Shown here piece by piece: positions 13,301 to 23,800 of a DNA stretch of 64,000 nucleotides; within the stretch, counting starts at the first letter, position 1; each line of letters opens with the position of its first letter. A program made the translations under genes and the position numbers. Below the pieces are notes generated by a model. It saw only the letters and a program-made list of their open reading frames with translations. It made no database searches and was not told the origin of the DNA. The stretch comes from Ulva prolifera (taxonomy: Eukaryota; Chlorophyta; Ulvophyceae; Ulvales; Ulvaceae), in assembly GCA_023078555.1 (NCBI GenBank), contig CM041198.1, positions 9,347,836 to 9,411,835 on the forward strand, given 5' to 3'.

Positions 13301-14529
13301 ACAGTACGGGCTGTGGGGGGTGCAGATTTGCGCGACGTAGCGCGCCACCGGTGCGCCCTCCAGCACCGGCTGCCGCTGCAGCACCACAGCCACTTCATGC
13401 CCCGCGTGGCAGAGCCTCGCGATGTCGACCTTGCCTGTTCGCAGTGGGAACCCGGCGCGCGGGACCTTGTCAGGGGCGGACGGCGCGGTGCGGGAGGCCG
13501 CGGCGGTTGCAGAGGCGCGGCGCCGCAGTGCGGGGACGGCAGACTCGCTCGTGATGGCTCCTGCAGCGGCACGGGGGGGTCGGTGGTTGCGTGTGGGGCA
13601 CGGCAGCAGGGTGCGGGCGTGGGCGGAAGACGCGGGGCCGCCTGGCGGTGCCGACCGCTCCTGCGGCGGCGGGTACCAACATGGGGTGCAGGCTTTTGTG
13701 TGCGAGGGGCTGTGGACACACACGCGTGGCGTCGAAAGATGCTGCGATTGCGAGCATATGCGCGTGTGCAAGTGCGTTGCAACGCGTTGGTGCAGCCATT
13801 GGCGGGGGCTCGAAGCAGAGCTTGCATCGCGCATGAAGCAGAGGCGCAGCACATCACAAAAGCACTGAACAGAACCAAACCGGCACCACCACGATGCGCT
13901 GCTTTCGGACTGCCCCACAGCCAGATGGCCTGCGAAAGAGGCTGGCTTGGGCAGGCAGGAGGTGATAGGATTGGGCTGGGGGCAAGTGCGTACCCAGGCC
14001 CATACCCTTCAGGCCCAGGGCCTCGATGACCATGACTGTGTCCCAGCCTGCAAACTCGAAAAAGTCTCCGATTTGCATCGCGATGAGCTTATCCGGGTAC
14101 TGCCTCTTCACCTGCACCAAGACAGGTCGTGCTGGCACGGCCTGCTGTGTGTCATGGGAGGCTGGCGATGTGCAGGCACGCCTCGTGTTGCCAGGCTGTG
14201 TGGAGGTGTGTTGAAGTGGCCACGAGGCCGTTGCGAGGGGCACCTCTTGACGTGTTCACGTTGTGCAACACGTTTCAAGGTGCCGGGAATTGACGAAACG
14301 GCCGGAACATGTGGGTTGGATTGCTTTCGCAGGTCCAGCCACCTCGACAGGAGATCAGGCGGAAACGGCAGACCTTCAGATACTCAGAATAGCACGGGGG
14401 CTTCTTGGCTCTATGAGGCGCCCAGCCAAGTATATGGTCGTAGTCTAGGTTGTCGTAGAATATTCTGGCGTGCAGTTGCCGGATGGAGCTGCCACTTGGC
14501 CCCAAGAAGCGCTGCCACAGGCCATGTAC
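7341..14529 (-). CDS. MSH1-like MutS-family protein, 12 exons
   Basis: Mismatch or recombination-surveillance ATPase. Exons on the minus strand, in order and phase-consistent: 14529-14374, 14111-13994, 13560-13240, 12919-12612, 12358-12048, 11920-11759, 11478-11059, 10870-10279, 9947-9749, 9305-8947, 8452-8231, 7703-7341; about 1176 residues. Residues 1-90 hold the MutS mismatch-recognition start (RQYPDKLIAMQIGDFFEF, matching the plant MSH1 pattern KF...VGDFYEA; the second aromatic after GDF is F, not Y). Middle exons give connector/lever helices including LGLQAGAVPDLVDGVL. ATPase: Walker A LLTGANMSGKST (about 945-955), Walker B MCVDELGKGTED (about 1029-1040), then FATHQHD. The order and size resemble plant MSH1 (about 1100 residues), but the C-terminal GIY-YIG nuclease of MSH1 is not seen. 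A start exon or transit peptide lies upstream, or translation begins at the ATG at 14571. Exon ends at 12612 and 13240 have alternatives. Confidence 0.85.
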
Positions 14530-15317
14530 CTGCAACACACATACTCCCATCAGGTGGTCCACGTCCGACATGCCAGATCATATTAATGAACAGACGACGC
14601 TCGAAGTTGCAGCTACCGAAGCTGGTATGCAAAGTTGAGCCAATATGACCTTTGGCGGTGGTGCAAATGCTTAGGTCGTCCATGGTGGTGTCAAGCGGCC
14701 TTGAGCGAGATCGAGCAATGCCATATATTGCGTATGGAGTAGAGAGTCAGGGCAGTTTCTTTGTAGTTATGCTTTGTAGTTCAGTGACCCTAGCGGGACA
14801 GCACCTCCGGGGGAAGAGCATCTCTGCCTGGATCTTGCGCTTGCTTCGCCGGGACGTCCCTCTTCCGGCGGGCTGACTGGGGTACGCGACGCACCGCGTG
14901 TACGGCACATGATCGATGTATTCTCTCTAGGCTGGCACGCGAAAGACTGGTGCATTGTGATCGGATGATTCGCGCCCTGGCCGCGTTAAGCGCAAGCATC
15001 TCCTGATTGCTGCAGTCTGTTGGCTGGAGTGCCAGATGCGTGCAAAGGATCAAGCACTGACAGCTCTCGACACATTACATGTAAGCTATGGTATGCTCTG
15101 TTCCTTTGGCCCTGCAAACTGCCGGTGTAGCGGCAGCAGCACAACCAGGCTCGGCGTGGGCAACACGCTGCACTCGATACCAGGATACACACGAGTCGAA
15201 GCAGCGTCGAACGGCGAATGTACAAGTTGCTTCGTATCTCTATAGTTGACTATCAGTTCAGCGGTTCAGCGTGCTGCTTGGCATCGTTTCGCATTGCCCA
15301 AGCACTACAGTGCCATG

Positions 15318-15371
15318 ATGAACAAGCGAGATACCGCTCATGCACGGGAGCGAGTCCTTTCGGCGCTGCAG
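15318..15371 (+). CDS. Possible first coding exon, gene unknown
   Basis: ATG followed by 18 codons (MNKRDTAHARERVLSALQ) ending exactly at CAG|GTATGT, a strong donor. The composition looks like an amphipathic helix. I could not find a matching downstream exon, so this may be chance. No function is proposed. Confidence 0.25.
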
Positions 15372-15640
15372 GTATGTTTGAATCACCACGCTGACTCTCG
15401 CCAGGCGCTGGCACTTCCGAGCTTGAGCTGCGAATGGGCTCTGTTTCATGGGACTGAAGCATTCACGCTATCTCGAGATCGTGGCTGCTGGTATCCTCAA
15501 CGCATGCGCCTTGCTTACTGCCCGATTTTGGCAGTCCATGTAACCGAACCATCACTCGCTTGCCACATCCACACAGACGGTCTTCAAGGTGGCTGCCGCT
15601 CTCCTGATGCACGTGCTTTGGGCTGTTCGCGGGCGTCCTC

Positions 15641-15692
15641 GTCCTGGCGGTGCTACCGGCCCCTCTGCAGATGGCTTTGTCCTTGTAACACA
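15641..15692 (-). repeat. R1 short dispersed repeat (inverted relative to the others)
   Basis: On the minus strand it reads TGTGTTACAAGGACAAAG, a spacer, then GAGGGGCCGGTAGCACCGCC. The only well-conserved copy in this orientation. Confidence 0.65.
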
Positions 15693-16008
15693 TAGACGGT
15701 GAGCGTTTCACGTGTGATACACCGGTCCGGCCAGAAAATTCGGCCTGGCACGCCCCCGACCTTGCAGGCACACGCTCTGGGCCAGGCGTGGGCAGAATGT
15801 CGCAGACTGCTCCCATCACCATGTCCGCATCTCGAGATGGATCCACACTGCACTGGTAAACGGCGGCCAGGCAACGGCACCGCGATCGCGAGTTCTGTCT
15901 GGCCGCAGTTGACGTTTTGAAACAGACGCAGCTCCTGCAGGGCGCCCTGCAGCGCTGCGGGCCGGCGGTGGGCCGTCATCCACAAACGGCACTGGTGCCG
16001 CCCGCGTG

Positions 16009-16048
16009 AGTTACAAGGACGAAGTAAGCAAGGCAGGTAGCACCGCGA
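16009..16048 (+). repeat. R1 short dispersed repeat
   Basis: AGTTACAAGGACGAAGTAAG then GGTAGCACCGCGAGCA. It opens a longer block (to about 17 kb) that is homologous to 22496-23240. Confidence 0.65.
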
Positions 16049-16393
16049 GCAGCAACCAGGGGAACCGCACACCACGCAACCAGCCACAAGCAGCACACAC
16101 CAACATGCCCACGCAATGTCAGCACCCGCGCCGGCCACAGCCACACACAGCCGCCCGTTGTAACACACAGCCGCCTGTGTGCGACGGTGTGGAAGTGTGC
16201 ACAACTGTACACTTGTCGAGGATGTGTTGTGAGGGCTGGCCGCCGCTCACGGTGCACTACGCATATGCATGCACCCCATCCTCATCAGTCGGCGATTGCC
16301 CCTCCGGGTTTGTGCTCTCAGCTCGATACCGTTACTTCCATGCACACGTTTCCTGGGCGGCTGCGAGCGCCATCTGCTCCGGGCGCTGGCAAG

Positions 16394-16427
16394 TGTGTTT
16401 CACAAGGACAAAGCAGGTAGCTTTGCA
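16394..16427 (+). repeat. R1 short dispersed repeat, partial
   Basis: TTTCACAAGGACAAAGCAGG followed by TAGC; the second box is degraded. Confidence 0.45.
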
Positions 16428-16588
16428 GGCGCTGTGTGTTATAGTTATGACGACATCGCCAGAGAGGCAGCTGCGCAGGTTGCACCTCAGGGCACAAATA
16501 CACCCACGTAACCACCAGCACTGCGTGGCGCACAACACAGACCAGCCCACCTACACCACCGCCAACAGCCATACACTCACGCGCTGTG

Positions 16589-16635
16589 TGTGTTCACAAG
16601 GACAAAGCCAGAGGGGCCGGTAGCACCGCCAGGAC
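16589..16635 (+). repeat. R1 short dispersed repeat
   Basis: TTCACAAGGACAAAGCCAGA, then GGGGCCGGTAGCACCGCCAG. Nearly identical core to the copies at 15641 (inverted) and 22848. Confidence 0.65.
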
Positions 16636-18085
16636 AGCAAGGAAGCATACGAACAGCCCAGAGCACGCGCGTCAGGAGAGCGGCAGCCACCTCGAATCCG
16701 CCTGAACTCAGGGCCAACTCACAGCAAGCACCCGCACACAGCACCCCGCCTCAGCCCGACAGGAACCCACTGAACACGCACGCACACACCCCCACACCAC
16801 ACCCACACATCCGTCGCCGCTCAACACACGCACCCCCGCGCCCGCACGCAATTTGACCCCGCCGCCCGCGCGGCCGCGGTGGCCCAAGCTGGCATCCCGG
16901 CCGGCGCCGGCCCCCCAGGCCCCAGACCCTAATCCAATCCTCCAGCTGCAGCTGCCCCCGGCTGCAATCCTGTACCCGAACAGAGCAGCCCTGACCGGCG
17001 GAGCAACACGGCAGCGCCGTCATCCGCCGACCCACTCAAGACAGAGCACGCCTAAGGGCTAGCACCTGCGGAATGCATCCGGGCGCCGGGTCACACGGGA
17101 GAGGCGGCGCCCGCTGGGCAAGAAAGCGCCTGATCCGAAGCCGACGCCCGGTCAGCGAGGGAGGGGCGGGAACGCCGCGGGCGGCTCGCCGCTCAGGCTG
17201 GATGGCCTGTGAGCGGCGAGAGGTCATCGCATGGGACCACCAGTGCCGTCAATACTGCCTTGCCCGCGTGGCGGGCCATCAGCGGGGCAGCGGCGTGAAC
17301 CTGACGCACGACGGAGGTGTGTGCAGCATGAAAACAGAAAATCCCCAAGCCGGCCACTGTCAGTCCGTGCAAACCAACACCTAGACGCTGCTTCCTGTCA
17401 ACACCACCTGCGCTCACCAACACCCCTACACAAATTGTCCACGCCATCACCTCAGCATTGCGACATGATTATCACTTGACAACGCAACAGCTAGCCAAAC
17501 GCCTCAGCATTGATCCATAATTGTGACTCGCACTTTGTGAGTCAACAACTCGGCAGCTCGTCGAAGGCCACAGACCTGCAACAACATCAAAGGCAGCCGT
17601 CTGGGTCGCACACCGTCGCACGTTGACCTAGCAAACTGATCAGAATGGCGCGCCCGGGTGTGCCATTTTGGCATCCGGCCTTGGCAGCTGAGCGCAGCTC
17701 TGAGCGCTTTGCAATTGTATCAGCTAGATTTTATGCTAACCATCGAGAAACCAGAGAACAGGAAGCAGCGCTTCTAGAAGACGTGCATAGCGCACCCCCA
17801 GCCACCACAGAGCAGGGGTAAACTTGTAAACACCGCGTGATGAAGGCGAGCTCGTACGGTGGCTGGAGCGGACGAACAGTGATATGCAAAACTGGGCCCC
17901 AATATCGATATCACAGCACTTTGTTGAGCATGAGATGGTGGGCTATAGCTGCCCTTATAGCACATAGCAGACATAGCATGTTGCTGCATTCTGTTGCGCT
18001 CGCGGCCGCTGTAGTGCCTCGCTTGACTGTGTGAAAATATTGCTGAGTGCTGTGATTGTCGATGTCGGCACCGATCGCATCGTTC

Positions 18086-18113
18086 GAATCACAATAACAT
18101 GTTATTGTGATTC
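18086..18113. repeat. Perfect 28-bp palindrome, no spacer
   Basis: Left arm GAATCACAATAACA meets its exact reverse complement with no loop bases. One of at least eight such sites in the window. Confidence 0.9.
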
Positions 18114-18294
18114 TTGCACGAGTAGACGAACCAGCATCACAGTGGAGAGGCAGGAGCAGGTGTGACAACTTGTCAAAAGGCCGGGCAAATCGGGGCTGCG
18201 AGCAGCGAGCTGCTGTATGTCTAGTTTGTGCTGCCACTCATGCGTGCTGCAATTCTGGGGCGCCCACCCATTGCACGGATGTTGCAATTAACCG

Positions 18295-18350
18295 CAGGCC
18301 ATCAGCATGACCACAAAGCCTCAGGCCATCAGCATGACCACAAAGCCTCA
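18295..18350 (+). repeat. Two-copy 27-bp tandem duplication
   Basis: Unit begins CAGGCCATCAGCATGACCAC and is repeated exactly once with a 27-base shift, as expected from recent slippage or end joining. Confidence 0.85.
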
Positions 18351-18926
18351 ATATGATCACATGATCATGTTGGAATGGGCGAAGCATATAAAGTTTTGCG
18401 CATGTGCTCTAGCTCAATTTCTTATCTCGATGGTTAGCATAAAATGTGGCCAGTATGTCGAGCTATGCATGCATGGGCCGGTGCCTGTGTTGGTCGGGGT
18501 TCTCGGGCCGTGAGCCATTTGCGGTCACGGTCGGCCGTATTAATATTGCTGTTCATGTTGTGCCTGCGCGGGTGCCTGCGTTCGTGCGATGGCGGATTGG
18601 CAACCCTGGCGCTGACAGTAGGATTGCGTGCATGCATGGCGATGCCAGCAGCCGCGTGGCCTGTCTTGAGCTCGGTGCGAAACACGTGCACTGGCTCAGC
18701 TGACGCTTGCGCGGCTGCAATGGTGTGACACCCGTTGAAACCGCCGCCACGCCTGATGGTGAGACGAAGGTGCGAGACGCACGTTGGGAAGCGCAATTAT
18801 TTGGTCTGTATGATTGCCTGATCGACTTCGGTCGCCGGGTGATGTTGGCACCACTTCGCTGCTGTGCTTAAGCTTGGTGAACGTGACAGGCTCCGGGTCG
18901 CGGAGGTCGGCCCTGGGCGTGGTGCA

Positions 18927-21136
18927 ATGGCCTTAGACGCTGATACAATGCCTCGTCGTCGCCCTGCTACATCTGTGCCTCAGTCAATGGCAGCGAGGCG
19001 GATGCAGTCCGACAGCAAGCCACCGCTTGCTCATGCTGACCCCGCACCAAAGCGCCCTGCGACTGTAGGAGTAGTAATGCGCCGTTCTCGGCAGCATCAT
19101 AACGACTTGCAGGTAATCAAGTTCGCTGTGTACATTTCACCAGAGTTATTTGCTTTGCTGAGCTGCTCCTGCTGCAGACGTACGCAGATATGTTGGAGCA
19201 CCATCTGCACGATCGGAAGCGCGAGATGATTTCTCTTGCTGCCGAAAAACGGAACCTGGAGCTGATGTTGCTGAAGCAGCAACGAACGTCCCAAGAACAG
19301 CCGAAGTTTGGAGATCTCTTCATTGGCAAGGAGTCCCTGGACATACCAGCCAAGATGAGGGCAATAGTGGAGGACAATCGCTGCCTAAAAGATAAATCTC
19401 GCAAGCTCAAACTAGAATGCGGCCGGCTCCATGATTTAACCTCGGAGCTGTCCGCTAAAAACCAAATCCTCCAGTCTCGATTGAGGGAGGCAAAGCAGCG
19501 TATAGCCCAGTGCTCTATCACTGCAGGAGAGATGGATGAACTACAGGTAGCAAACTTCAGCGCACGCACCTGTTCTCAGCTTCAGTGTGCTTGTCCAATA
19601 GGCTCAAGACTGCGGCTCGCAGGATCGGCTGAAAGCATCGAGTCAACTTGGACGTCAGGTACGGCTACTGACCAGTGAGAACCAGATCCTGCGTCATAAG
19701 ATGGAAGCCGACACACTACGGTCCAGGCAGGAGAGGTGCTCGGCCACGAGGAATCAACAGAAGCTGGCAGCTGAGATTTCGAAGCTAAATAGTCAAGCGC
19801 GCACCAAGACCTTAGAGGTTCGCCATCTTCACACCGCCAAGCATATAAATTGTTGCTTGACCGACCAGAGTCTGACTACTGTGCAGGTCCAATGCCTAAG
19901 CTCTCAACTCAAGCTCGAGCAGAGACGAGTCAAACAGCTGCAAAAGCAGCTCAGGCTGGGTCAGCCTGCGCTCGAGCCACCTTCACCCATCTCGCCGCCG
20001 ACTGCTTCAGGTCAGAGGCGTGTCAGCGGTGAGCGGGTGCACATCATGCTATGCCTCATCTCACCACCTTCAGGTGCACCGCTTGATGCGTCCAACTGCA
20101 AGTTGGAACATCATTCACCGCACGTAGATGACCGAGAGGTGATGGCAGCTGTTCGGATACAGGCGGCTTACAGAGGCCATCGTGCACGCATTATTATACA
20201 TAGCAAGGTGCACACTTCGTACACGAATCGTCTGTTCACAATTCCCACCAGATTTGCACTGCCTTAGCATGCACTGCTCTTTCACAAGGGCAAAGCTGCA
20301 AAGTGGCATATTGGAACATAATCCGCCGGGTAGCCTGAGGTCTGCACCGTGGTTGTGCTGGCCTTTGAGGCAGGCGTGTGGTAATTAGCATAGTTTGGTT
20401 TTCTTACGAGTGTGTGTGACAGCACACTGAAGCATGAGAGCATGCCAATGTTCTCAACTTTCAGCTCCAATTCCTCTGACAAACAGAACAAGTGCTGCTG
20501 ATCTATGCAGCCAGCACTGTTCACCAAGGCAATCATGCATCAGTAGACAGCATATGTGAGCTTTCCCCACGGCATTAAGCGTGAAGCGGTGCTGTGCAGG
20601 CATCCCTTCGAAGGTTTTGTTCAGGGCCAGGATCAGGTGTCAGTGTTGGGACTGCGCATAGCTCAATCAGCAATCGTGGCTGTGCACACGTGGCCAACAG
20701 TCAGCCTCGAACAACCAACAGGAACTCCACTTTTTTGGTTGATCGCTTCGGAACCTGCTTTCCTAGGAGTCAGCAACATAAGAGCAACACTGGGTTGCGT
20801 ACTTCAATCTGGGATGCTCAAACAACATCAACTGCAGCATTCAACACTGATACCCAGTGCATTGGTTCAAGTGGAATGATAACAGATGCACACAGACCAG
20901 CAGCTGCGGAACTCGATCACGGACCACTGACCCATGAGTATCGACAGCAGGTCAGGATCACTTGTGATTCTGCCGGCGACGCGAGTTCCCAAGCACAAAG
21001 CTCGGCGCATCCGTATGGTGCGCAGGAAGCCACACAGGCTCCTCTCAGCACAGACATACGGGACTCAGGCATTACAGGGGACAGCATGACGTCCGACACA
21101 GCAGAAGCATTGCTCGGGGTGAATGCTGGACTGTAG
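18927..21136 (+). CDS. Coiled-coil protein with IQ motif, 6 exons
   Basis: Exons 18927-19112, 19178-19546, 19623-19817, 19887-20028, 20074-20207 and 20600-21136 are mutually in phase and give about 520 residues. Residues 1-62 are basic and low-complexity. Residues about 63-290 are heptad-rich (TYADMLEHHL..RKREMISLAAEK..LECGRLHDLTSELSAKN, LLTSENQILRHKMEA, LSSQLKLEQRRVKQLQKQL), that is, a long broken coiled coil. An IQ calmodulin-binding motif follows (AAVRIQAAYRGHRAR, near residue 330). The last 180 residues are Ser/Thr/Gln-rich and probably disordered. The layout resembles IQ-motif cytoskeletal or ciliary scaffold proteins; the exact family is not recognised. A start at 18864 in the same frame is possible. 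The last acceptor (20599) is the least certain junction. Confidence 0.75.
20279..20300 (+). repeat. R1 first box only
   Basis: CTTTCACAAGGGCAAAGCTG matches the first box of R1; no second box follows. It lies in the last intron of the coiled-coil/IQ gene. Confidence 0.3.
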
Positions 21137-22495
21137 CATCGGGGATGGAATGAATGCAGTATCAACAGTGCATGTTTCTGGTGGACTGGTGTTCTGGTGC
21201 TTTGATGCACCCCGAAGATACTTGGACACATGGTAGAAGGCAGGCTGGTTGCTCGCATGTTGATGCTCCAGAGAGGTACATGACCATGAATTATTGCCAT
21301 GTCCAGTGCTTGGCAACGTACGAGCTTGGCAGTAGGATTGTTGAGAACCTTCTCGTACCATTTCCAGACACTGGCACCCGCCATGCATCGTGGGTACCTC
21401 AGTCACTGCAGAGTGGAAGTCTGACCGCAAACTCCCATGCAACCACGTGTACTTGCTGACATGCAGGTTTTCATGGAATTGTCGCCATTCTTTCTCTTGT
21501 TGCATCTGCGGTGATTGCATGAAGAAAGTCACTTGCTCAGGAGGGTATGGCCAAGCGGTCTTCGCCACCAGTGCAACAGCATACGTACAGCACGCCAGTA
21601 CCTGGGGAGGTCTATTAAGGTCACACAATCCGCTGCATCTGCTTGGTCGGACCGATTATTGACGAACTGATTTTCGATCAAAGTGGTCCAAAGTTGCATA
21701 TCTCTACAGATACAAACGCGGTTTTATCTCTAGTCACAAACGCGGTTCGGATTTGCCGAGCAGTTTGAATACGTTCAACCTTTGTCATCGGCTTATGAAT
21801 CGCACATTTGCTTCGGACAGAGCGTTTCCTGGAGAGACCTGCGCTGGTTTGCAGTGCAAACTTTGCACCCCTAGCCTCCGAAAGGGAGTCAGTGGACCCC
21901 CCCCTACTGCAGTGTGATGCTGCATTTCATCATTGCAAGGCCCTGTAAGCAACACTCCAGCCTACGCAATAGCAAAATCTCCCAGTCAATATGCATGCCT
22001 AACACATTACTTGCATGAGGCTGTATGCAGTGTGCCAAAACATGAACTGCATAGCTCGTTGCACAACTGCCAAAAGTGCCAGTGTATTGATCTACACCAC
22101 AAGTTTTACATGTCACCCAAATTCAAACATCCATTTGAAGTGCGTCTTTCACAACGAAGTGTATGGTGAGACGATTGATATGCAACTCGGATGTGGTCAT
22201 GGCCACGCCTGGAGCTGGCTGCGATCGAGTGATGTCGTCTGATGTGGTGACACATGCCGCAGCGGCCTCGGGTGCCCCCGCCGCCTCACCGGCACCAAAT
22301 ACGACAACAGAGCGGGCAGAGGATAGGAGGCCGGGTTGTTTCGGGGAGGACGTGCCTGATCGGGCAACCTGCCGCTTCATTCCATTCAGTGTGGAGTCTC
22401 GCGGGTACATGGGCAAGGCGGCGGTGAGTTGGCCAGCCGGGGGCGGGTGCATCTGGAAGGGTTCATTTGCACAGTGGGCTATGCGCTTGCTGTCT

Positions 22496-22539
22496 GTGTT
22501 ACAAGGACAAAGTAAGCAAGGCAAGTGCCACCGCGAGCA
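22496..22539 (+). repeat. R1 short dispersed repeat
   Basis: TGTGTTACAAGGACAAAGTA then GCCACCGCGAGCA; flanked on the right by the same CAACC..CCACGCAACCAGCCACA run as the 16009 copy. Confidence 0.65.
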
Positions 22540-22766
22540 ACAACCAAAGGAACTGCACACCACGCAACCAGCCACACGCAGCACACACAAACATACCCAC
22601 GCATAATCAGCACCCGCGCTGGCCACAGCCACACAGCCACAAACACACTTGATGTCTGTGTCGCTGCAGTGTGGTAGCACCGAGATGAATTGGAAGCCTG
22701 GGCGCGTCAGTCTGTGTTCGCATGGGTTGCACTATGACGCTATAGTGTCCGTGTACTGGACAGTGT

Positions 22767-22808
22767 GTGTTACAAGGGCAAAGGCAGCAAGGCGGGCAGT
22801 ACCGCGAA
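22767..22808 (+). repeat. R1 short dispersed repeat
   Basis: TGTGTTACAAGGGCAAAGGC then GGGCAGTACCGC. Confidence 0.55.
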
Positions 22809-22847
22809 AGAACTGGACTGTGTGGGGGTGGGGGCGTTGGGTCTCTG

Positions 22848-22892
22848 CGTAACAAAGGAAAAAGCCGGAGGGGCCGGTAGCACCGCCAGGAC
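22848..22892 (+). repeat. R1 short dispersed repeat
   Basis: CGTAACAAAGGAAAAAGCCG then GAGGGGCCGGTAGCACCGCC; second box identical to the copies at 15641 and 16589. Confidence 0.6.
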
Positions 22893-23800
22893 CAAGAGGG
22901 AGAGCACAAACAACGCAACGCGCACGCAACAGGAGAGCAACAGCCAACGCCAAGGCACAACAAGCACCCACACACTCCCACACTCCCACACACTCCCACA
23001 CGCACCCACCCCCACACGCACCTCCACACGCACCCACCCCCAAACGCACCCACACACCGACACCTGACCCACGCACCCGCACGCGGCCCAGACCCCACCC
23101 CAACACACACACCCACATGCAAACACGATACACAACCCCGCCGTCCGCGCGGCAGCGGCAGCCTCATGCAGCGGCCTGGCCGGCGCCCGCCCCATGCGGA
23201 CGCCGTTGGGGGCCCCCAGGACCCCCACCCCAATGCCCCGACCAGGCCAGCCCCGAGCGTCGGAAGTTGGGTTTCTGTGTGCGTCATTGTGGGCGCTGTG
23301 GTGTCTGCTTGCGTGGGCTGCGGTTTTCTGTGCTCGGAATCCTGTTTGGCCGGGTGCTTGTTCAGTGCGGCTTGTTGCCCGCAGCTGTGGCATCTCTTCA
23401 GAGCTTTGACCATCTGCCTCATTGGCATGAGTCGCACAATCGTTGGCGAAGGCAGACCTCAATGCATCGGCAGGGAACAGATTATTGCAACAGCGATCAA
23501 TAGATAGCAAAGTTATCCGACTCGTTTGATGTGCAATCTAACAGTCCGCCACATTGCGATGCAGCGACAGGAAAAGCAGACGGACGCGGGTGTACGCGGC
23601 ATCGCACTCTACAAACCACCAATTGCACAAGGCACCACTATGGCCGCCGCGTATGTATTAACACTGCAAACATTCCCCACAATCACTCCTTCGAATCTGT
23701 TTTAACAACTGAAGCCCTACGCCTACTTGAGTGGCACATCGGCTCGCAGGGTATCAAAGTCCTTTGGCAGCACTCCGTATAGCACAACGCCGCTGTAACC

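Larger units (their letters stand above)
16009..17050 (+). repeat. Longer CA-rich repeat block, copy 1
   Basis: R1 box, then a tract rich in CACACC/CAGCACACAC, another R1, a run of C- and CA-rich DNA, and a GC-rich end (CCGCCGCCCGCGCGGC...). The same order and much of the same sequence recurs in direct orientation at 22496-23240, so this is a duplicated non-coding unit of roughly 0.75-1 kb. No ORF with family motifs. It may be a mobile element whose ends I cannot define. Confidence 0.5.
17051..18926. other. Intergenic spacer, GC-rich then AT-richer
   Basis: No supported gene. 17051-17240 is GC-rich; 17450-18450 is less GC-rich and carries a perfect 28-bp palindrome and a 27-bp tandem duplication. 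The promoter of the coiled-coil/IQ gene should lie at its right end. Confidence 0.45.
22496..23240 (+). repeat. Longer CA-rich repeat block, copy 2
   Basis: Direct-orientation counterpart of 16009-17050, with three R1 cores (22496, 22767, 22848), a CA/CCCAC-rich tract and a terminal GC-rich segment (CCGCCGTCCGCGCGGC..). Internal spacing differs from copy 1, so the units have diverged by indels. Confidence 0.5.
21137..23800. other. Intergenic region with repeat block
   Basis: No complete gene. 22163-22490 contains an open plus frame (ending near GYMGKAAVSW) with faint resemblance to retroelement-type ORF tails, but too short to call. 22496-23240 is the second copy of the CA-rich block. 22970-23060 is a degenerate (CACCC/CACAC)n tract. 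Confidence 0.45.

Noticed and set aside
12983-14029. 348-codon plus-strand ORF
   Set aside because: Antisense shadow of MSH1-like exons, which have family motifs and matching splice phases.
22163-22606. Retroelement ORF tail near 22.4 kb
   Set aside because: Resemblance rests on about 15 residues (PFSVESRGYMGKAA); too weak to call.
15641-22892. R1 as a coding motif (minus frames read RCYRPLxLCPCNT)
   Set aside because: The frame is not maintained between copies, spacers vary by non-multiples of three, and no exon contexts exist.
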